This document shows, piece by piece, positions 1-10,447 of a stretch of DNA of 32,111 nucleotides (within the stretch, counting starts at the first letter, position 1; every line of letters starts with the position of its first letter). The DNA lies in assembly GCA_003254885.1 (NCBI GenBank), contig QANT01006314.1, positions 1 to 32,111 on the forward strand, given 5' to 3'. Source of the DNA: Purshia tridentata (lineage: Eukaryota; Streptophyta; Magnoliopsida; Rosales; Rosaceae). Below the pieces are notes generated by a model that saw only the letters and a program-made list of their open reading frames with translations, did not search any database and had not been told where the DNA came from. A program made the position numbers and the translations under genes.

Positions 1-70
1 ATCCTATTAATCTTGGTTTAGGTTGAAATCATAAAAAACACAATAGAGGTTAGAAAAATCAAATATGCAA

Positions 71-532
71 AAGAAAATAGTTGCTAACTGATAGATTTCA
101 GAAATTCATGGTCAATTTAAAAAATGCATAATTAATGCATCTGGGGTCCAATTAAGGTGATCTTGGTATTGAAATGACCATTAGGGTGTCTAGTTTCTGC
201 TTACCAAAAATCAGACCAAAACTCTTTGTCAAACAGTACAGTTTTCAAAATCATTGTATCGGAGTCAGAACAGTGAATGTGTGACAGTGTCTATGGGGGA
301 AAAGAAAATAGTTGCTAGCTGATAGATTTCAGAAATTCAAGTTCAATTTAGAAAATGCATAACTAATGCATCTGAGATCCGATTAAGGTGATCTTGGTCT
401 TGAAATGACCATTAAGATGTTTAGTTTCTGCTTACCAAAAACCAAATCAAAACTCTTTATCAAACAGAATAGTTTTTAATATCATTGTCTCGAGGTCAGA
501 ATAGTATATGTGTGACAGTGTCTATATTTAAG
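71..532. repeat. 231-bp tandem duplication, two copies
   Basis: Copy 1 (about 71-301) and copy 2 (about 302-532) align end to end with a period of 231 bp, both opening with AAGAAAATAGTTGCTA and closing with GTGTGACAGTGTCTAT. They differ by scattered substitutions, roughly one base in ten, so the duplication is not recent. No reading frame is kept. The origin is not identified; it could be part of an old retroelement. Confidence 0.85.
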
Positions 533-539
533 TTTGTAG

Positions 540-1393
540 ATAAACGACAATGGTTATGATTTCAATTTTAAAAAAAATGTTTCTACTTATTATGTTGTAG
601 ATACTTTCATTACTTCTTATAAAAGTGTCAAAATGATAATTAACATATGCAAATTCATACAGATATTGTCATACAGATACTGATTTTTAGTATCCATAAA
701 AATCTAAACAGATACTGTCACAAATATACTAAAAAAATCACACATTTTTCCAAATCAGTAGCTGCATCATAGTGTCAAAAAAAAAAAACACCACACATTT
801 TTTCCAAAATTAGTAGCTATATCACAGTATCCAAAACAAAAACAAAAAAAAACCACACATTTTTTCCAAATCAGTAGGTGCATCACAGTGTCCAAAACTA
901 AAACTTGAATATGGTGTCTTTCACTTTTGAAACTGTAACATGAGCTACTAGGTAAATTATTCATATCATTTCAACGTACATAATATACTTGGTTGCTATC
1001 ATAAATATATTTATTATTTTTTATAAATCTTGATATACTTTAATTTCAATTTTCCATGCAAAAAAAAAATGCACTATTGTACATCCACTAAAACTTATCT
1101 TAATCAATACAAACGTGAGTTGATAAATTGCGTACAACTTTATGCCCACGTGTAGGTTATTAACTTAATCGAGTCCCAAATTATTCAAAGTCCACATAAA
1201 TGATTTCAACTAAGAATATTTTAAATGGATGTAGAAGTACTAGAACATAACCTATATTTTATGTAAAATGTATAATTCGTATAACAAAAACAGCTTAATA
1301 AAAATGTTAATGACAACATAATTAACATAATCAATTCAAGCACCTTTTAAAAATAATCATTATCATTTATTTAGTCTTGAAATTTTTTTAATT
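540..1393. other. AT-rich intergenic DNA, no gene seen
   Basis: Apart from the minisatellite at 739-905 I see no coding signal, RNA gene or clear element here. It is AT-rich with long A and T runs. Confidence 0.6.
739..905. repeat. Short minisatellite, three imperfect units
   Basis: Three units begin CACACATTTTT at about 739, 792 and 854. Each continues CCAAA..AGTAG.TG.ATCA.AGT and ends in an A-rich run of variable length. The unit length varies (53 and 62 bp) because of the A run. It is noncoding; a short minus-strand reading frame across it is a by-product of the repeat. Confidence 0.75.
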
Positions 1394-1549
1394 AAAAATG
1401 AAGAAACATGATATTTTTGTCTTATATTGATAATTTTGCCTTTAGATTAAAAATGCTTAATCTTAGCCAATAAAAATGAAGAAACATGATATTTTTGTCT
1501 TATATTGACAATTTAGCTTTTAGATTAAAAATGCTTAATCTTAGCCAAT
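1394..1549. repeat. 78-bp tandem duplication, two copies
   Basis: AAAAATGAAGAAACATGAT starts at 1394 and again at 1472, and the two 78-bp units match almost base for base, with two or three differences. Both end near CTTAATCTTAGCCAATA. This looks like a recent slippage or unequal-exchange duplication in noncoding DNA. Confidence 0.9.
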
Positions 1550-2277
1550 AGATAAAGCAATGTCATACACTTACTAAGTTTATTTATAATTTTGTGTTAA
1601 ATTATGTGATCATATTTTGTTTATTCATATTCAAGTNAAAAAAGTAATAGAAGGGCAAAAAAGTATATTAACAAAATTAATATTTTAAAAGAAATTAGGT
1701 ATTGGCTGAGCCATTGACTAAAATATAATTTCTTAAAATATATCATTGACTATTGTGGGATATGTAGAAATGTTTTATTGATTTATTTGTAATTTTCTAT
1801 ATTTTTTATCAATTTTAATCACAAATATATATATATATATATATATCATATGCACACTGGAAAAAAGAAAAAGAAAAGAGAAGGTGTCCTATACCATTTG
1901 TATTTTTTAAAAAGGACTAACATGATTGACACGTGACTAAATTTGTTGGAAAAAATGTATGAAATTGACAAAATAGACTTAGGTGATACACGGGCCGGTG
2001 AAAATTCACATACTATAATTCAAGGACCATTGTTGTAATTTACTTTATAAAGTAATAAACGGGTGAAAGTGATACTACAAGTAAAGTTAAAGAACTATTG
2101 TTGTAATTTGCTCTATAAAGTAAATACATCTACTAGGTGAAACATTCAAAATTACATAAATTGTCCACTGTTGATTAAAAAGTCAAGTGAAAAATAAAAA
2201 ATGTACTTAATATGATTAAATTTGTAAACAACTAATTTGTTAATCAATAATACTATTTAGTGAATTTAGGAATTCAT
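1550..2277. other. Intergenic DNA with an AT microsatellite
   Basis: No gene is seen. The stretch contains an ambiguous base at 1637, a (AT)n run at about 1826-1846, and a loose direct repeat of ATTGTTGTAATTT..CT.TATAAAGTAA at about 2031 and 2097. Confidence 0.6.
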
Positions 2278-2600
2278 ATAATAACCAATTTGCAATAAAA
2301 GGAGTCGTCTAAACTCTTATAACCCACTAAAAAGGCCTTCACATTTTCAATGTGAAATTTTTCTTAATATGCCCCTGCACGTGTGTCGTCATTCAAGCCT
2401 AACACGTAGGTGGACAACTTATTGGGTGACGTTGGAGCATCGTGTAGCCGTTTGGGCACATCACGTGAATAACCTAGCTCTAATATCATAAAGGAATTTA
2501 GGTATCTATTCTAAAATCAATTGGTAATAACAAGAGTAGCTCAAACTCTTATAACTAGGCCACTATCAAGGCCTTTACATTTTGAATGTGAAATTTGTCT
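2278..2600. repeat. Probable small retroelement remnant with direct repeats
   Basis: Two related segments of about 80 bp lie in the same orientation at about 2278-2355 and 2515-2595. Both contain AAACTCTTATAAC, then AAGGCCTT.ACATTTT.AATGTGAAATTT. Between them are CACGTGTGTCGTCATTCAAG and GTGACGTTGGAGCATCGTG. The pattern of direct repeats around a short noncoding core, with phrases I associate with dispersed plant repeats, suggests a TRIM-like or LTR fragment. No primer-binding site or target duplication could be fixed, so the class is tentative. Confidence 0.45.
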
Positions 2601-2716
2601 CATCACTTCTTAATTAAAAATTTTGAAATAAAATAACAAGAAAATTAAATGTCATAAAAGTTAGGAATCATTAATAACAATTTTTTAAATATATACATGC
2701 AACAAAAAAAAAAAGA

Positions 2717-3175
2717 AATTAGAACGCAAATGAAGCACATATGTAGAGACTATAGTATATTTTAGGATTTTTTTTAAGTCCTAAACAACAAAGCCCATGA
2801 TTGGCCAGCTCGGTCACCTGCAAAAACATGATCACTAGTCGATCAACTTTAATTAGCCGAGCATTTAGAACCTTCACCAAGCTCGTACCAACGCTTGGCA
2901 CCTTTACCAAGCTCTCGGTAGGATCCACCGAATGCTCAAAAAATGCCACTATGCATTCGGAAATTATTGCCATTGTCAAATTATGACAATCATTATTATT
3001 GTGCGACAGTAACTATTTATCATGAAAAAACATCTTATAAATAAATTGCCATTGTTTTATGGTAACAATGATTCACACTATATATGTGACCGTGGAGATT
3101 TATTCAATTTTAAAAAATCAATTAGAACGCAGATGAAGCAATGTCTAAAGACTAGTATATATTTTAGCTAACTTT
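2717..3175. repeat. Dispersed direct repeat of about 60 bp
   Basis: AATTAGAACGCAAATGAAGCA near 2718 recurs as AATTAGAACGCAGATGAAGCA near 3121; each is followed by a similar AGACTA..TATATTTTAG..TTTTTT tail. About 340 bp separate the copies. No reading frame is supported in between. It could mark the ends of a small inserted element or an old duplication. Confidence 0.5.
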
Positions 3176-3393
3176 TTTTGGTCGAATATATAATTAGGTT
3201 TAACATTGAATGGATGATAGAGGTCGTAGAAAATAGGAATAATTACTCTACGCTACATATTTTTTATTGATTTTAATATGTACTACACCTATTTATATAA
3301 TATAACAATTAGGTTAGTTTATTTAAGAATAAGTAACCATGTGACTACATGAGTGCCCTTTGATTAATTCTTTAATTAGTGGCCAGCAATTCA

Positions 3394-3417
3394 TTTCTCT
3401 CTCTCTCTCTCTCTCTT
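3394..3417. repeat. (CT)n microsatellite
   Basis: An uninterrupted run of about eleven CT units lies just before the minisatellite zone. Confidence 0.9.
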
Positions 3418-3449
3418 TCAGTTTCTCTCTTTTATTATTATGAACTAAA

Positions 3450-3955
3450 ATTGTAAAATGAAAATACAAAACTGAAACTATGTACTGAAATTGCAAAATA
3501 AAACTGAAACTAATACTTTTTTAATTTGTTAATTGAAACTGAAACTTGAAAACTGAAAAATATAATAATATAAAGTTGAAATGGAAATTGAAACTGAAAT
3601 TCAATATTTAATTATATTATTATATCTTTGAAAAAAAAATAACTGAAACTGTGAGTAAAAATTGAAACTGAAACTGTAATGTGAAATTAAAACTAGAAGA
3701 ACTGAAATTGTAATGTGAAACTGTAACTAGAAGAACTGAAACTGTATTGTAAATATAAAGAACTGAAACTGTACTGCAAATATGAAAAACTGAAACTGTA
3801 CTGCAAAGATAAAGAATTGAAACTATACTGTAAATATGAAGAACTGAAACTGTACTGCAAATATGAAGAACTGAAATTGTACTGCAAATATAAAGAATTG
3901 AAACTGTACTATAAATATAAAGAACTGAAACTGTACTACAAATATAAAGTGAAAA
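3450..3955. repeat. 27-bp minisatellite with degenerate flank
   Basis: From 3734 to 3949 a 27-bp unit, consensus AACTGAAACTGTACTGCAAA then TATAAAG, repeats eight times with exact 27-bp spacing (unit starts 3734, 3761, 3788, 3815, 3842, 3869, 3896, 3923). To the left, 3450-3733 carries decayed GAAACTGAAA-type copies with irregular spacing. Because 27 is a multiple of three, the minus strand stays open for 64 codons as a nine-residue repeat (LQYSFSSSY), but there is no gene context and this is best read as noncoding satellite DNA. Confidence 0.9.
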
Positions 3956-4512
3956 AAGAAAAAGAAAATTAGAGGAGAAAACTAATAAATTTCATGTTTA
4001 TTGACAAATTTAGAAGTAGATGATTAAGGTTTTGGGTTGTGGTGATTTGATATTATCTTGAAATTAAATTTGTAGTTATGGATAAGTTGATATTATCTTG
4101 AAATTAAATTAAAAACGAGCTATAAATAAATTATTGAGCTTGAGTGCTTTTAGTTAATGTTTTCAAAAATTAGTATTTTATAATTAAATCACTCTAGAAA
4201 ATATATAAGAGTGTTTTCTCTGTTCACTTTTAAAGAAAGTGTCATGCCTTTATCGTTCAGGGGGCTGGAGTTGTATAATTGACCCTTTTTTATTTTATAA
4301 TTAGTCAATAAAATAGGTTCACAACCAGATCATTATTAGTCTTGTACAGTTGTACGTTATGTTTTTATAATTCTACGTATGAAAAAAACAAGAGTCATGA
4401 CGAAGAAGTCTTTAACTACTATTTGTTTTTTTCCTTTGGGTCATTAAATACCATTTAAAGACTCGTGTTTTTGGGTATTTGTTGACTGACTTCCGGTAGA
4501 TATTATAAGGAT
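3956..4512. other. Intergenic DNA, nothing recognised
   Basis: No coding, RNA or element signal is visible apart from a short direct repeat GATATTATCTTGAAATTAAATT near 4049 and 4090. Confidence 0.55.
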
Positions 4513-4905
4513 AATGCTTGGGTCCTTAAGTTTAAGGACCAACCTTGTCCTCAAGTCCGCTAAAAATTATAATTCTGCCATGCCGGTTCAAAATTAAAAC
4601 CGTACAATTTTTAGATCACCTAATGAAGATCATTTCTAGAAAAAATCAACTCAATCGAAAATCGTTTGATTGTATAACTGTTAATCAATAAATACATGGT
4701 TTGGTCTTTTAACTATGACCTTATATTTATTTGTTAACAATTGTATAATTAAACGATTTCCAATTGAGTTGATTTTCTGTAGAGGTGATCTTTATTAGGT
4801 AATCTAAAAATTGAACGGTTCCGATTTTGAACCGGCACGGGAGAATTATGACTTTTGACAGGCTTGAGGATAAGGTTAGTCCTCAAACTTGAGAACCCAA
4901 ACATT
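4513..4905. mobile_element. Foldback MITE, about 393 bp
   Basis: The two halves are reverse complements of each other over almost their whole length. The left end reads AATGCTTGGGTCCTTAAG and the reverse complement of the right end reads AATGTTTGGGTTCTCAAG; both continue TTT.AGGAC.AACCTT.TCCT and keep matching to the centre near 4690-4730, so each arm is about 180 bp. No protein is encoded. This is the form of a nonautonomous inverted-repeat element. I could not settle a target-site duplication, so the superfamily is open. Confidence 0.8.
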
Positions 4906-5601
4906 TTTCATAATTGAGTACAACGAACCCAGCATTCTGATCTTGACTTTTCCTTAACTATGTTGCTGGCTTTTTGTTTCTTTTTCAATACAATAATATT
5001 ATTTGTAACAATTATTTTATCACAGTAATGGACCACTTAGGTCGCACGTCATTATGCCACATAATTAATGACAAACTGATGTAGATGTTAGAGTTTACTT
5101 ACTTATTTTTTCAATAAACTGCAATTATTAAAGAGGATGTTTCCATTTGAGATTTTAATGACTTTTAAGTAAGTTTGTAGATTTTATAAATTTAAATTAT
5201 TCAATGGAGAATACATCAAAATCAAAGGGGTCGTGATTGAAATTCTCATCATTTGAACTCACAAAATTTACTAAAATTCATCGCTTAATGAAATTTATAA
5301 GTTTCTTCATTAGAGTATTATAAAATCTTTAAAACTTAAGATTGAGAACTCTTAAATAAAAATAAAATTAGGAAAACCTGAACCTTCAGGTTACCTCCGC
5401 CCTCAGCCCCACTGCCTCCCTCCGATTGAGAAACCCAGTCTCCCTACTAATGCGACTTGTAATGAGATCGTTGGAGGCAATCTAGTGGTCCATTGAGGCG
5501 AAGGAGACAGGCTGCATATATAGGTTATTGGGTTTAGTGGTTAGATTTGAGAGAGCATATGGCATGGCTTATTTGGGCTAATTAGTTTCTTCATTGTAGG
5601 C
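4906..5601. other. Intergenic DNA, nothing recognised
   Basis: No gene signal. A slightly GC-richer patch at 5390-5520 has no supported reading frame. Confidence 0.5.
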
Positions 5602-5907
5602 CTATGAACTAGAAGAGGCCATGAGAATAGGTGAAAAGTGAAACACACGCCAAGCAAGTTTGGCTACCATAGCTTCATTAAAATCAATAACATCTCTCAA
5701 CCCCAAATCACCCTCATTTTTATGTTGATACAACACTGACCAACTCTGCCAATGAATACCTAAGTCTTTCCCAAAATGAGACCACCAGAACCTACTATTA
5801 AAACGTTGAATTTCCATCACAAGTACCCTTAAATATAAGCTTAAAGATTGAGCCGTGGCTTTAATCAGATTCTCTTTACCAACAACTGATAATAATTTGC
5901 CTTTCCA
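5602..5907 (-). pseudogene. LINE (non-LTR) reverse transcriptase fragment
   Basis: Read on the minus strand from 5907, one frame stays open for about 100 codons. It begins WKGKLLSVVGKENLIK, the segment before the C-terminal region of plant L1-type reverse transcriptases, then RFNSRFWWSHFGKDLGIHWQ, and then the typical block K.EGDLGLRDVIDFNEAMVA followed by KLAWR. The linker between the LIKATAQ block and the FWW block looks shortened, a stop lies just upstream of the first W, and the rest of the polymerase, the endonuclease and the tail are absent. It is a dead fragment of a retrotransposon. Confidence 0.8.
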
Positions 5908-6085
5908 ACATTAAGTACAGTACTGCGTAACAAGTCTTTAATGAAATGTATATCCAAATTTTATCATAATTTAAATTGACTATTAAGTGCAAATATTTGA
6001 TTCAAAATTTTAAAAAATAATTAACTTAAACTATACCCAACACCATCAGTATACGTACCAAATAGCTTGGTGTACCAACATCTCC

Positions 6086-6278
6086 CACTACAACAAATAT
6101 GGATAATAGTCACCCATATAAGTTGCTCAGAAAGGAGTGGTAATTAAGTAATAGAAACTAAAGTGCCTCGATTTTAATAAAAAAGTGTGGTTATTATACA
6201 CTAGAGATTAAAGTGACTAACTGGTACCCCTTTCTGAACAACTTATAAGAGTGGCTATTATCCATATTTGTTGTAATG
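6086..6278. mobile_element. CACTA-type MITE with 3-bp target duplication
   Basis: The element starts CACTACAACAAATATGGATA at 6086 and ends, read in reverse complement, CATTACAACAAATATGGATA at 6278. The inverted match goes on through ATAG.CAC.C.TATAAGTTG.TCAGAAAGG. The termini fit the CACTA family, whose ends begin CACTACAA. Immediately outside lie identical triplets TCC (6083-6085 and 6279-6281), matching the 3-bp duplication that this family makes. At 193 bp it codes for nothing and would depend on a transposase elsewhere. Confidence 0.85.
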
Positions 6279-6281
6279 TCC

Positions 6282-7402
6282 ACTCATCTCTCCTACATCT
6301 CTCTACACACTTCTCCTCTTTAACAAAACTCTAAACCCCACTATATATACTAACATTCTCTATATTAAGGCAAATATGCATAATATTGATAAATGGATTC
6401 TCAATTCATGGTTTGGGAGTCTTCAAATGAGTTATTTTCATCATTCCATTAAGTTTTAACAAAAAAATATATATATATTCTTAGTTTTAAAATCTGGAAT
6501 TGAGACATGTTCGGCACTAGTGCTAAGTCACTCGACAATAACCCACCTAACACTAAGCAATATGTTTGGTAGTTAATTAGCTATTGAATGGTTCAAGACA
6601 TTTAAAAAAAAATAATGTTCGAAACTGTTGCACCAAACCTCCATATACATGTTTGACCATGCAACACCGAACATCCTCATAGATGTTCGATAAACCAATG
6701 CTGAACATAACCCAAAATTTTCTTTTCAAGACCTTTTCCATTTTGTTTAAATTCGATTTTAACTGGTTTGGATTTAAATTATTTCATCCCACCACGAATT
6801 ATATAAAAATTAAAATAACTTACATTTAAAGCCCTAAATCTAAGATTTTATTCATAAAACATTTGACTGGGTTTGGTATTGATTCGATGGTGGAGGTGGT
6901 CGTCGTGGTAGTGTTCGGTAGTGGTGCAATTGGATCTCACGTTTTGGGGGTGTTTGTGGCAGTGGAGATGGAGTTGGGTGTTTATGTTAGGGATAGAAAA
7001 TAGAATAGGTTGGTATTGAGTTTAGTAATGGTAATTTGGGAAAACTTGTTAGGTATACTAATAAATTTTTGTAATTTCTAAATTTTAGTTGGGTGCATGT
7101 AGAAAGTGTGTTGAAGCTACTGATTAAAAAGTGAGTCTGAATACAGGCATCCAAAATAAATTTGTTGGAGTTGTGTGAAAAACTTATTAATTAAATCGAT
7201 AAATTCGTCTTGAAGAAATTAAAACCCTAGAAATTATGGTCACTCCTAAACGCTTCTATAACTCAATGTGATTCATTCACCTACATCAAATATAACTTGG
7301 TCATAATTATATAAATGTTTATCCACTAAAACAATCTATATATATACACTCGAAAATAATGAACACTAACACCATTGAACTTTACCAAATAGTTATAAAC
7401 CG
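6282..7402. other. Intergenic DNA, 3' side of the ankyrin gene
   Basis: No gene is supported. A GT-rich patch at 6885-6985 has no kept frame. The last part (about 7320-7612) probably includes the 3' untranslated region of the ankyrin gene. Confidence 0.5.
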
Positions 7403-7474
7403 AAAAAATCATATTAAACAATAAAGTTTTATAAACCCAAAAAATCATATTAAACAATAAAGTCTTATAAACCC
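7403..7474. repeat. 36-bp tandem repeat, two copies
   Basis: AAAAAATCATATTAAACAAT starts at 7403 and again at 7439; the 36-bp units differ by one base. It lies just downstream of the ankyrin gene stop codon and may sit in its 3' untranslated region. Confidence 0.9.
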
Positions 7475-7612
7475 ATTTGTAGATGTTACAGTCACTAATG
7501 TCAAACTGTTGCAAAACATATATAGGTGTTGCAACTGAAGCTTCCAGTTTCCATACAAAGACCAAACTAAAACAATATAAAACCAAATATGACATATGAA
7601 AGATAAACAAGT

Positions 7613-9973
7613 TCAAAGTATTCGGGTTCGGAGCAATCGCATCTTCCTTGTGCGCTTGCTTGGTACAGACTTGACGGTAAAGATGATATAAAGGCATAGA
7701 AGGCCACATATTACATAGACTGCAACGCCAAGAAGAACACTTCCTTTGGGCAGCACTAAAAATACGCTGGAAGCAAATGCTACAATCATTCCTCCAATGG
7801 AAAACTGAATCAAACCTGAACGTGCATAGCGATGTCCACGAAAGAAAGTTGCCGCTGTGAAATTCAGAAACACTGAAAAAATTGAGATAAAGAAGGAGAG
7901 GGCGTCAAATATGAGAAACACATAGAAAGCTCCATTATTCTGTAAAACCGGCTTTCCGTCGCTTTTAAATCCTCCAGGAATGGTGAAAGCCGCTGTGAAT
8001 GTCACAGTTGCAATAAGTATGGCTACCAATAGATTGGTGTCAAATATTTTAGAGTCGCCATTAGATATTGAAGAAGAAGAAGTTTTCATCTTTTGTCTGT
8101 TGTCTGCAGTACTACTGGCCGGTGTATTGGATGTATCAGCCTCCAGAGATTCCAATTTCATGAATTCATAAAGGATTTGTTCACGGAAATATGGCGCATT
8201 ACAACGAGGAAGCATTAAGGAATCCTAGAAAACACAAATTACAGTGAGCACGTACAAGAAATATGAATATTTGATGAGCATATATATATATATATATATA
8301 ATAAATATAGATCAAAAGTAAATATTAACGGGCCGGTGTCGCTAGACTAGACTTGTTTCTGACTAGTTTAAAAGTAAATATTAACCAACTAACATTAAAT
8401 TTTTGGATTAATAACTCATATAAGAACATTTTTATCTAGAGAGGAGGAGTTATAGATATATATAAGAATATCAAACATACCTGTTCCGAACTGTTGCCAA
8501 GAAAAAAGTCGACGGAACCGTTGCTGAGAATAATGTCAACGGGCTTTAACCGTTGTTTATTTACAGCAGTCTTGTCCACTCGACGATTGCCTATCAAAAT
8601 ACTTACAATTTTCTTATGTTTGTGAATGACAGCAAGATGGAGAGGAGTGTTTCCATCTTCATCGGCATCATTTATAAGTCTGGCGAGCTCACGTGTCTTC
8701 AATATGTACCTGACAACCTTACCTTGTCCACCTAACACTGCAGCATGAAGAATAGTTTGGCCTTTGTGATTGAGCAAATCACAAGTATCAGGCCGATCTC
8801 GAATCATTACTTTCATTACTTTGGTGCGACCTTCAAAGGCCGCAACATGGAGAGCTGACATTCCAGACTTGTCCAAAATATAGGCAGCGCAGCTATCAAC
8901 TTTTATTAGAATTTTAGTTGCTGCAAGATTCCCTCTTAATGCTGCATAGTGTAATGGACTCCACCCAAATGCGTCCACGTCTTTGATTAAATCAGGTTTT
9001 TTGGACAAAATAATCTTCACAAGTCCTAACATATACATTAACTAACAAAAATTAGATCTCTTATATATATATATAAGAGTAGCTCACTGAAAAAAGTGTT
9101 AGATGGTTGACAAAGATCACTTAAGGGATACTTGTAAACCACTTATAACATAGTGAGCAAAATATTTATCTGTATAAAACATGAAATGGAAGAAATATAT
9201 ATAGAAATACAGACATATAGACACCACCATGAGGTGATATCGATGTGATATATCTACTTACGTCGGCTGTTTATGCTTTTGCGACAGACAGCGGCATGTA
9301 AAGCTGTGACATGTTCGGTCCCCTCATAAGAAGGAGAAATTGGATAGTCATTTACAATGGAAAGAGCAATTTGCACAAAGCCCTGGCGAACAGCTATGAA
9401 CAAGGGTGACTCATTAGCGTGATTAGCAAAACAACACAAGTCGTGATCAGCTTCCATTAACCGAGTCACCACTCGCCGGCGACCGTATCGGGCAGCAAGA
9501 TGCAAGGCTGTATCCCCTTGCCAATTTATCATTCGGAGTAGCTGTTTATCATCAGCTGCTGCAGGTCCACTTTCCTCATCAACGTCTTGCCAATTTTTCA
9601 TTCGGAGTGGCTGTTTATCATCAGCTGCTGCAGGTCCACTTTCCTCATCAACGTCTTGCTGCAGCTGATCATGATCCTTCTTCGCGTGTTCAATCAGAAA
9701 CTTTACTATTTTTGAACAGCCTACTCGGGCGGCAAGGTGCAGAGGAGTTTCATCTTTGTTGTTGGTATCCCAAAACAGTGATCGACACCGAGCATGATGT
9801 GAATCTTGTGAGAGGTGTCTGAAAAAACCTATTTTTTTGAATTCAGCTGCAATGTGAAGAACGTTGTTGTCTTTAGGCGTTTTCTGATTGACAACACCAT
9901 CAGTTACATCTATAATTCTTCCCAAATAACCAACATCTCCTTTGGTTGCCGCTCGGTACAGGTGAGGATCCAT
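7613..9973 (-). CDS. Ankyrin-repeat membrane protein with PGG domain (ACD6/ITN1-like)
   Basis: Three exons on the minus strand: 9973-9262, 9025-8481 and 8224-7613. All junctions are GT-AG and keep frame, giving 622 residues. About nine ankyrin units fill residues 35-400 (for example DETPLHLAARVG, GDTALHLAARYG, GWSPLHYAALRG, GNTPLHLAVIHK). The C-terminal half is the PGG domain: a predicted membrane segment at about 483-501, the signature IPGG at 501-504, then further membrane segments at about 520-541, 559-577 and 581-604. This architecture is that of the plant ACD6/ITN1 family, membrane proteins tied to defence, salicylate and stress signalling; that role here is inferred from the family only. 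Residues 106-151 are a 23-residue motif present twice. The start is the first in-frame ATG and is followed at once by the first helix. The family is large, so orthology cannot be set. Confidence 0.9.
8279..8301. repeat. (TA)n microsatellite in ankyrin gene intron 2
   Basis: An AT dinucleotide run of about eleven units lies inside the second intron (8225-8480). Confidence 0.85.
9521..9658. repeat. 69-bp in-frame tandem duplication inside ankyrin exon 1
   Basis: Units 9521-9589 and 9590-9658 are identical except for two bases. Each encodes the 23 residues QDVDEESGPAAADDKQ.LRM.NW on the minus strand. The acidic, Ala-rich spacer falls between two ankyrin repeats, so the duplication lengthens a loop and should not break the fold. 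Confidence 0.95.
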
Positions 9974-10029
9974 GGCTCTCGCTAGCTTTCAAGTATCAAG
10001 TCAATTAACTCCGAGAGGTTTGTCTGAGT

Positions 10030-10055
10030 GCACCATATATATTTATATAAAAAGA
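10030..10055 (-). promoter_or_regulatory. Putative TATA region of the ankyrin gene
   Basis: On the minus strand, TTTTTATATAAATATATATG ends about 60 bases before the start codon at 9973, a suitable position for a TATA box and a short leader. Position and composition are the only evidence, in DNA that is AT-rich anyway. Confidence 0.4.
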
Positions 10056-10099
10056 ATGTTATCTACCTTATTCGTCTACTTTCTTTATCGACCTTCTCT

Positions 10100-10290
10100 T
10101 TTATTTTTATTCCATAATATATTTTTATAATTTGAACTATTTATATTTTAAATAATTATTTAAAAATTATATATGTAAAAGAATTAACTAAATAATTTTT
10201 AATTTAGTTAATTTTTTATAAAAATAATTTTTATATTTAGATCTAAAATATAAATAGTTCAAATTATAAAAATAAATTATAGAATGAAAA
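10100..10290. mobile_element. AT-rich foldback MITE
   Basis: The left arm TATTTTTATAATTTGAACTA (about 10118) and the right arm (its reverse complement, TAGTTCAAATTATAAAAATA, at about 10255) belong to inverted arms of about 90 bp each around a centre near 10195. Almost all of it is A and T and nothing is coded. It sits about 130 bp upstream of the ankyrin gene start. No target duplication was identified. Confidence 0.7.
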
Positions 10291-10447
10291 CTAATATCGG
10301 TGAAAAAAAGTGAATTTAAAGAAGCTTGCTGTCCCTTAATTTTAAACAGCTCATTTTCAGCTGTTGATTGCTGACCTCTTATGCTGAGGTCGTCGAGCTT
10401 AGATCACTATAGTGGACGCTCCAATGATAGAGCAGATGATTGTCATA

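Noticed and set aside
2719..2986. Overlapping 86- and 61-codon frames on both strands
   Set aside because: No domain and no splice or start context; the region is bracketed by a noncoding direct repeat.
3693..3887. Repeated protein LQYSFSSSY as a possible gene
   Set aside because: The open frame follows from a 27-bp unit being a multiple of three; no start context, introns or flanking domains support a gene.
3734..3949. CRISPR-like regular repeats
   Set aside because: The units are directly adjacent with no spacers, in plant nuclear DNA; this is a minisatellite.
7326..7709. 127-codon minus-strand frame after the ankyrin gene
   Set aside because: It overlaps the PGG exon in a different frame and then runs over the 36-bp tandem repeat; there is no independent support.
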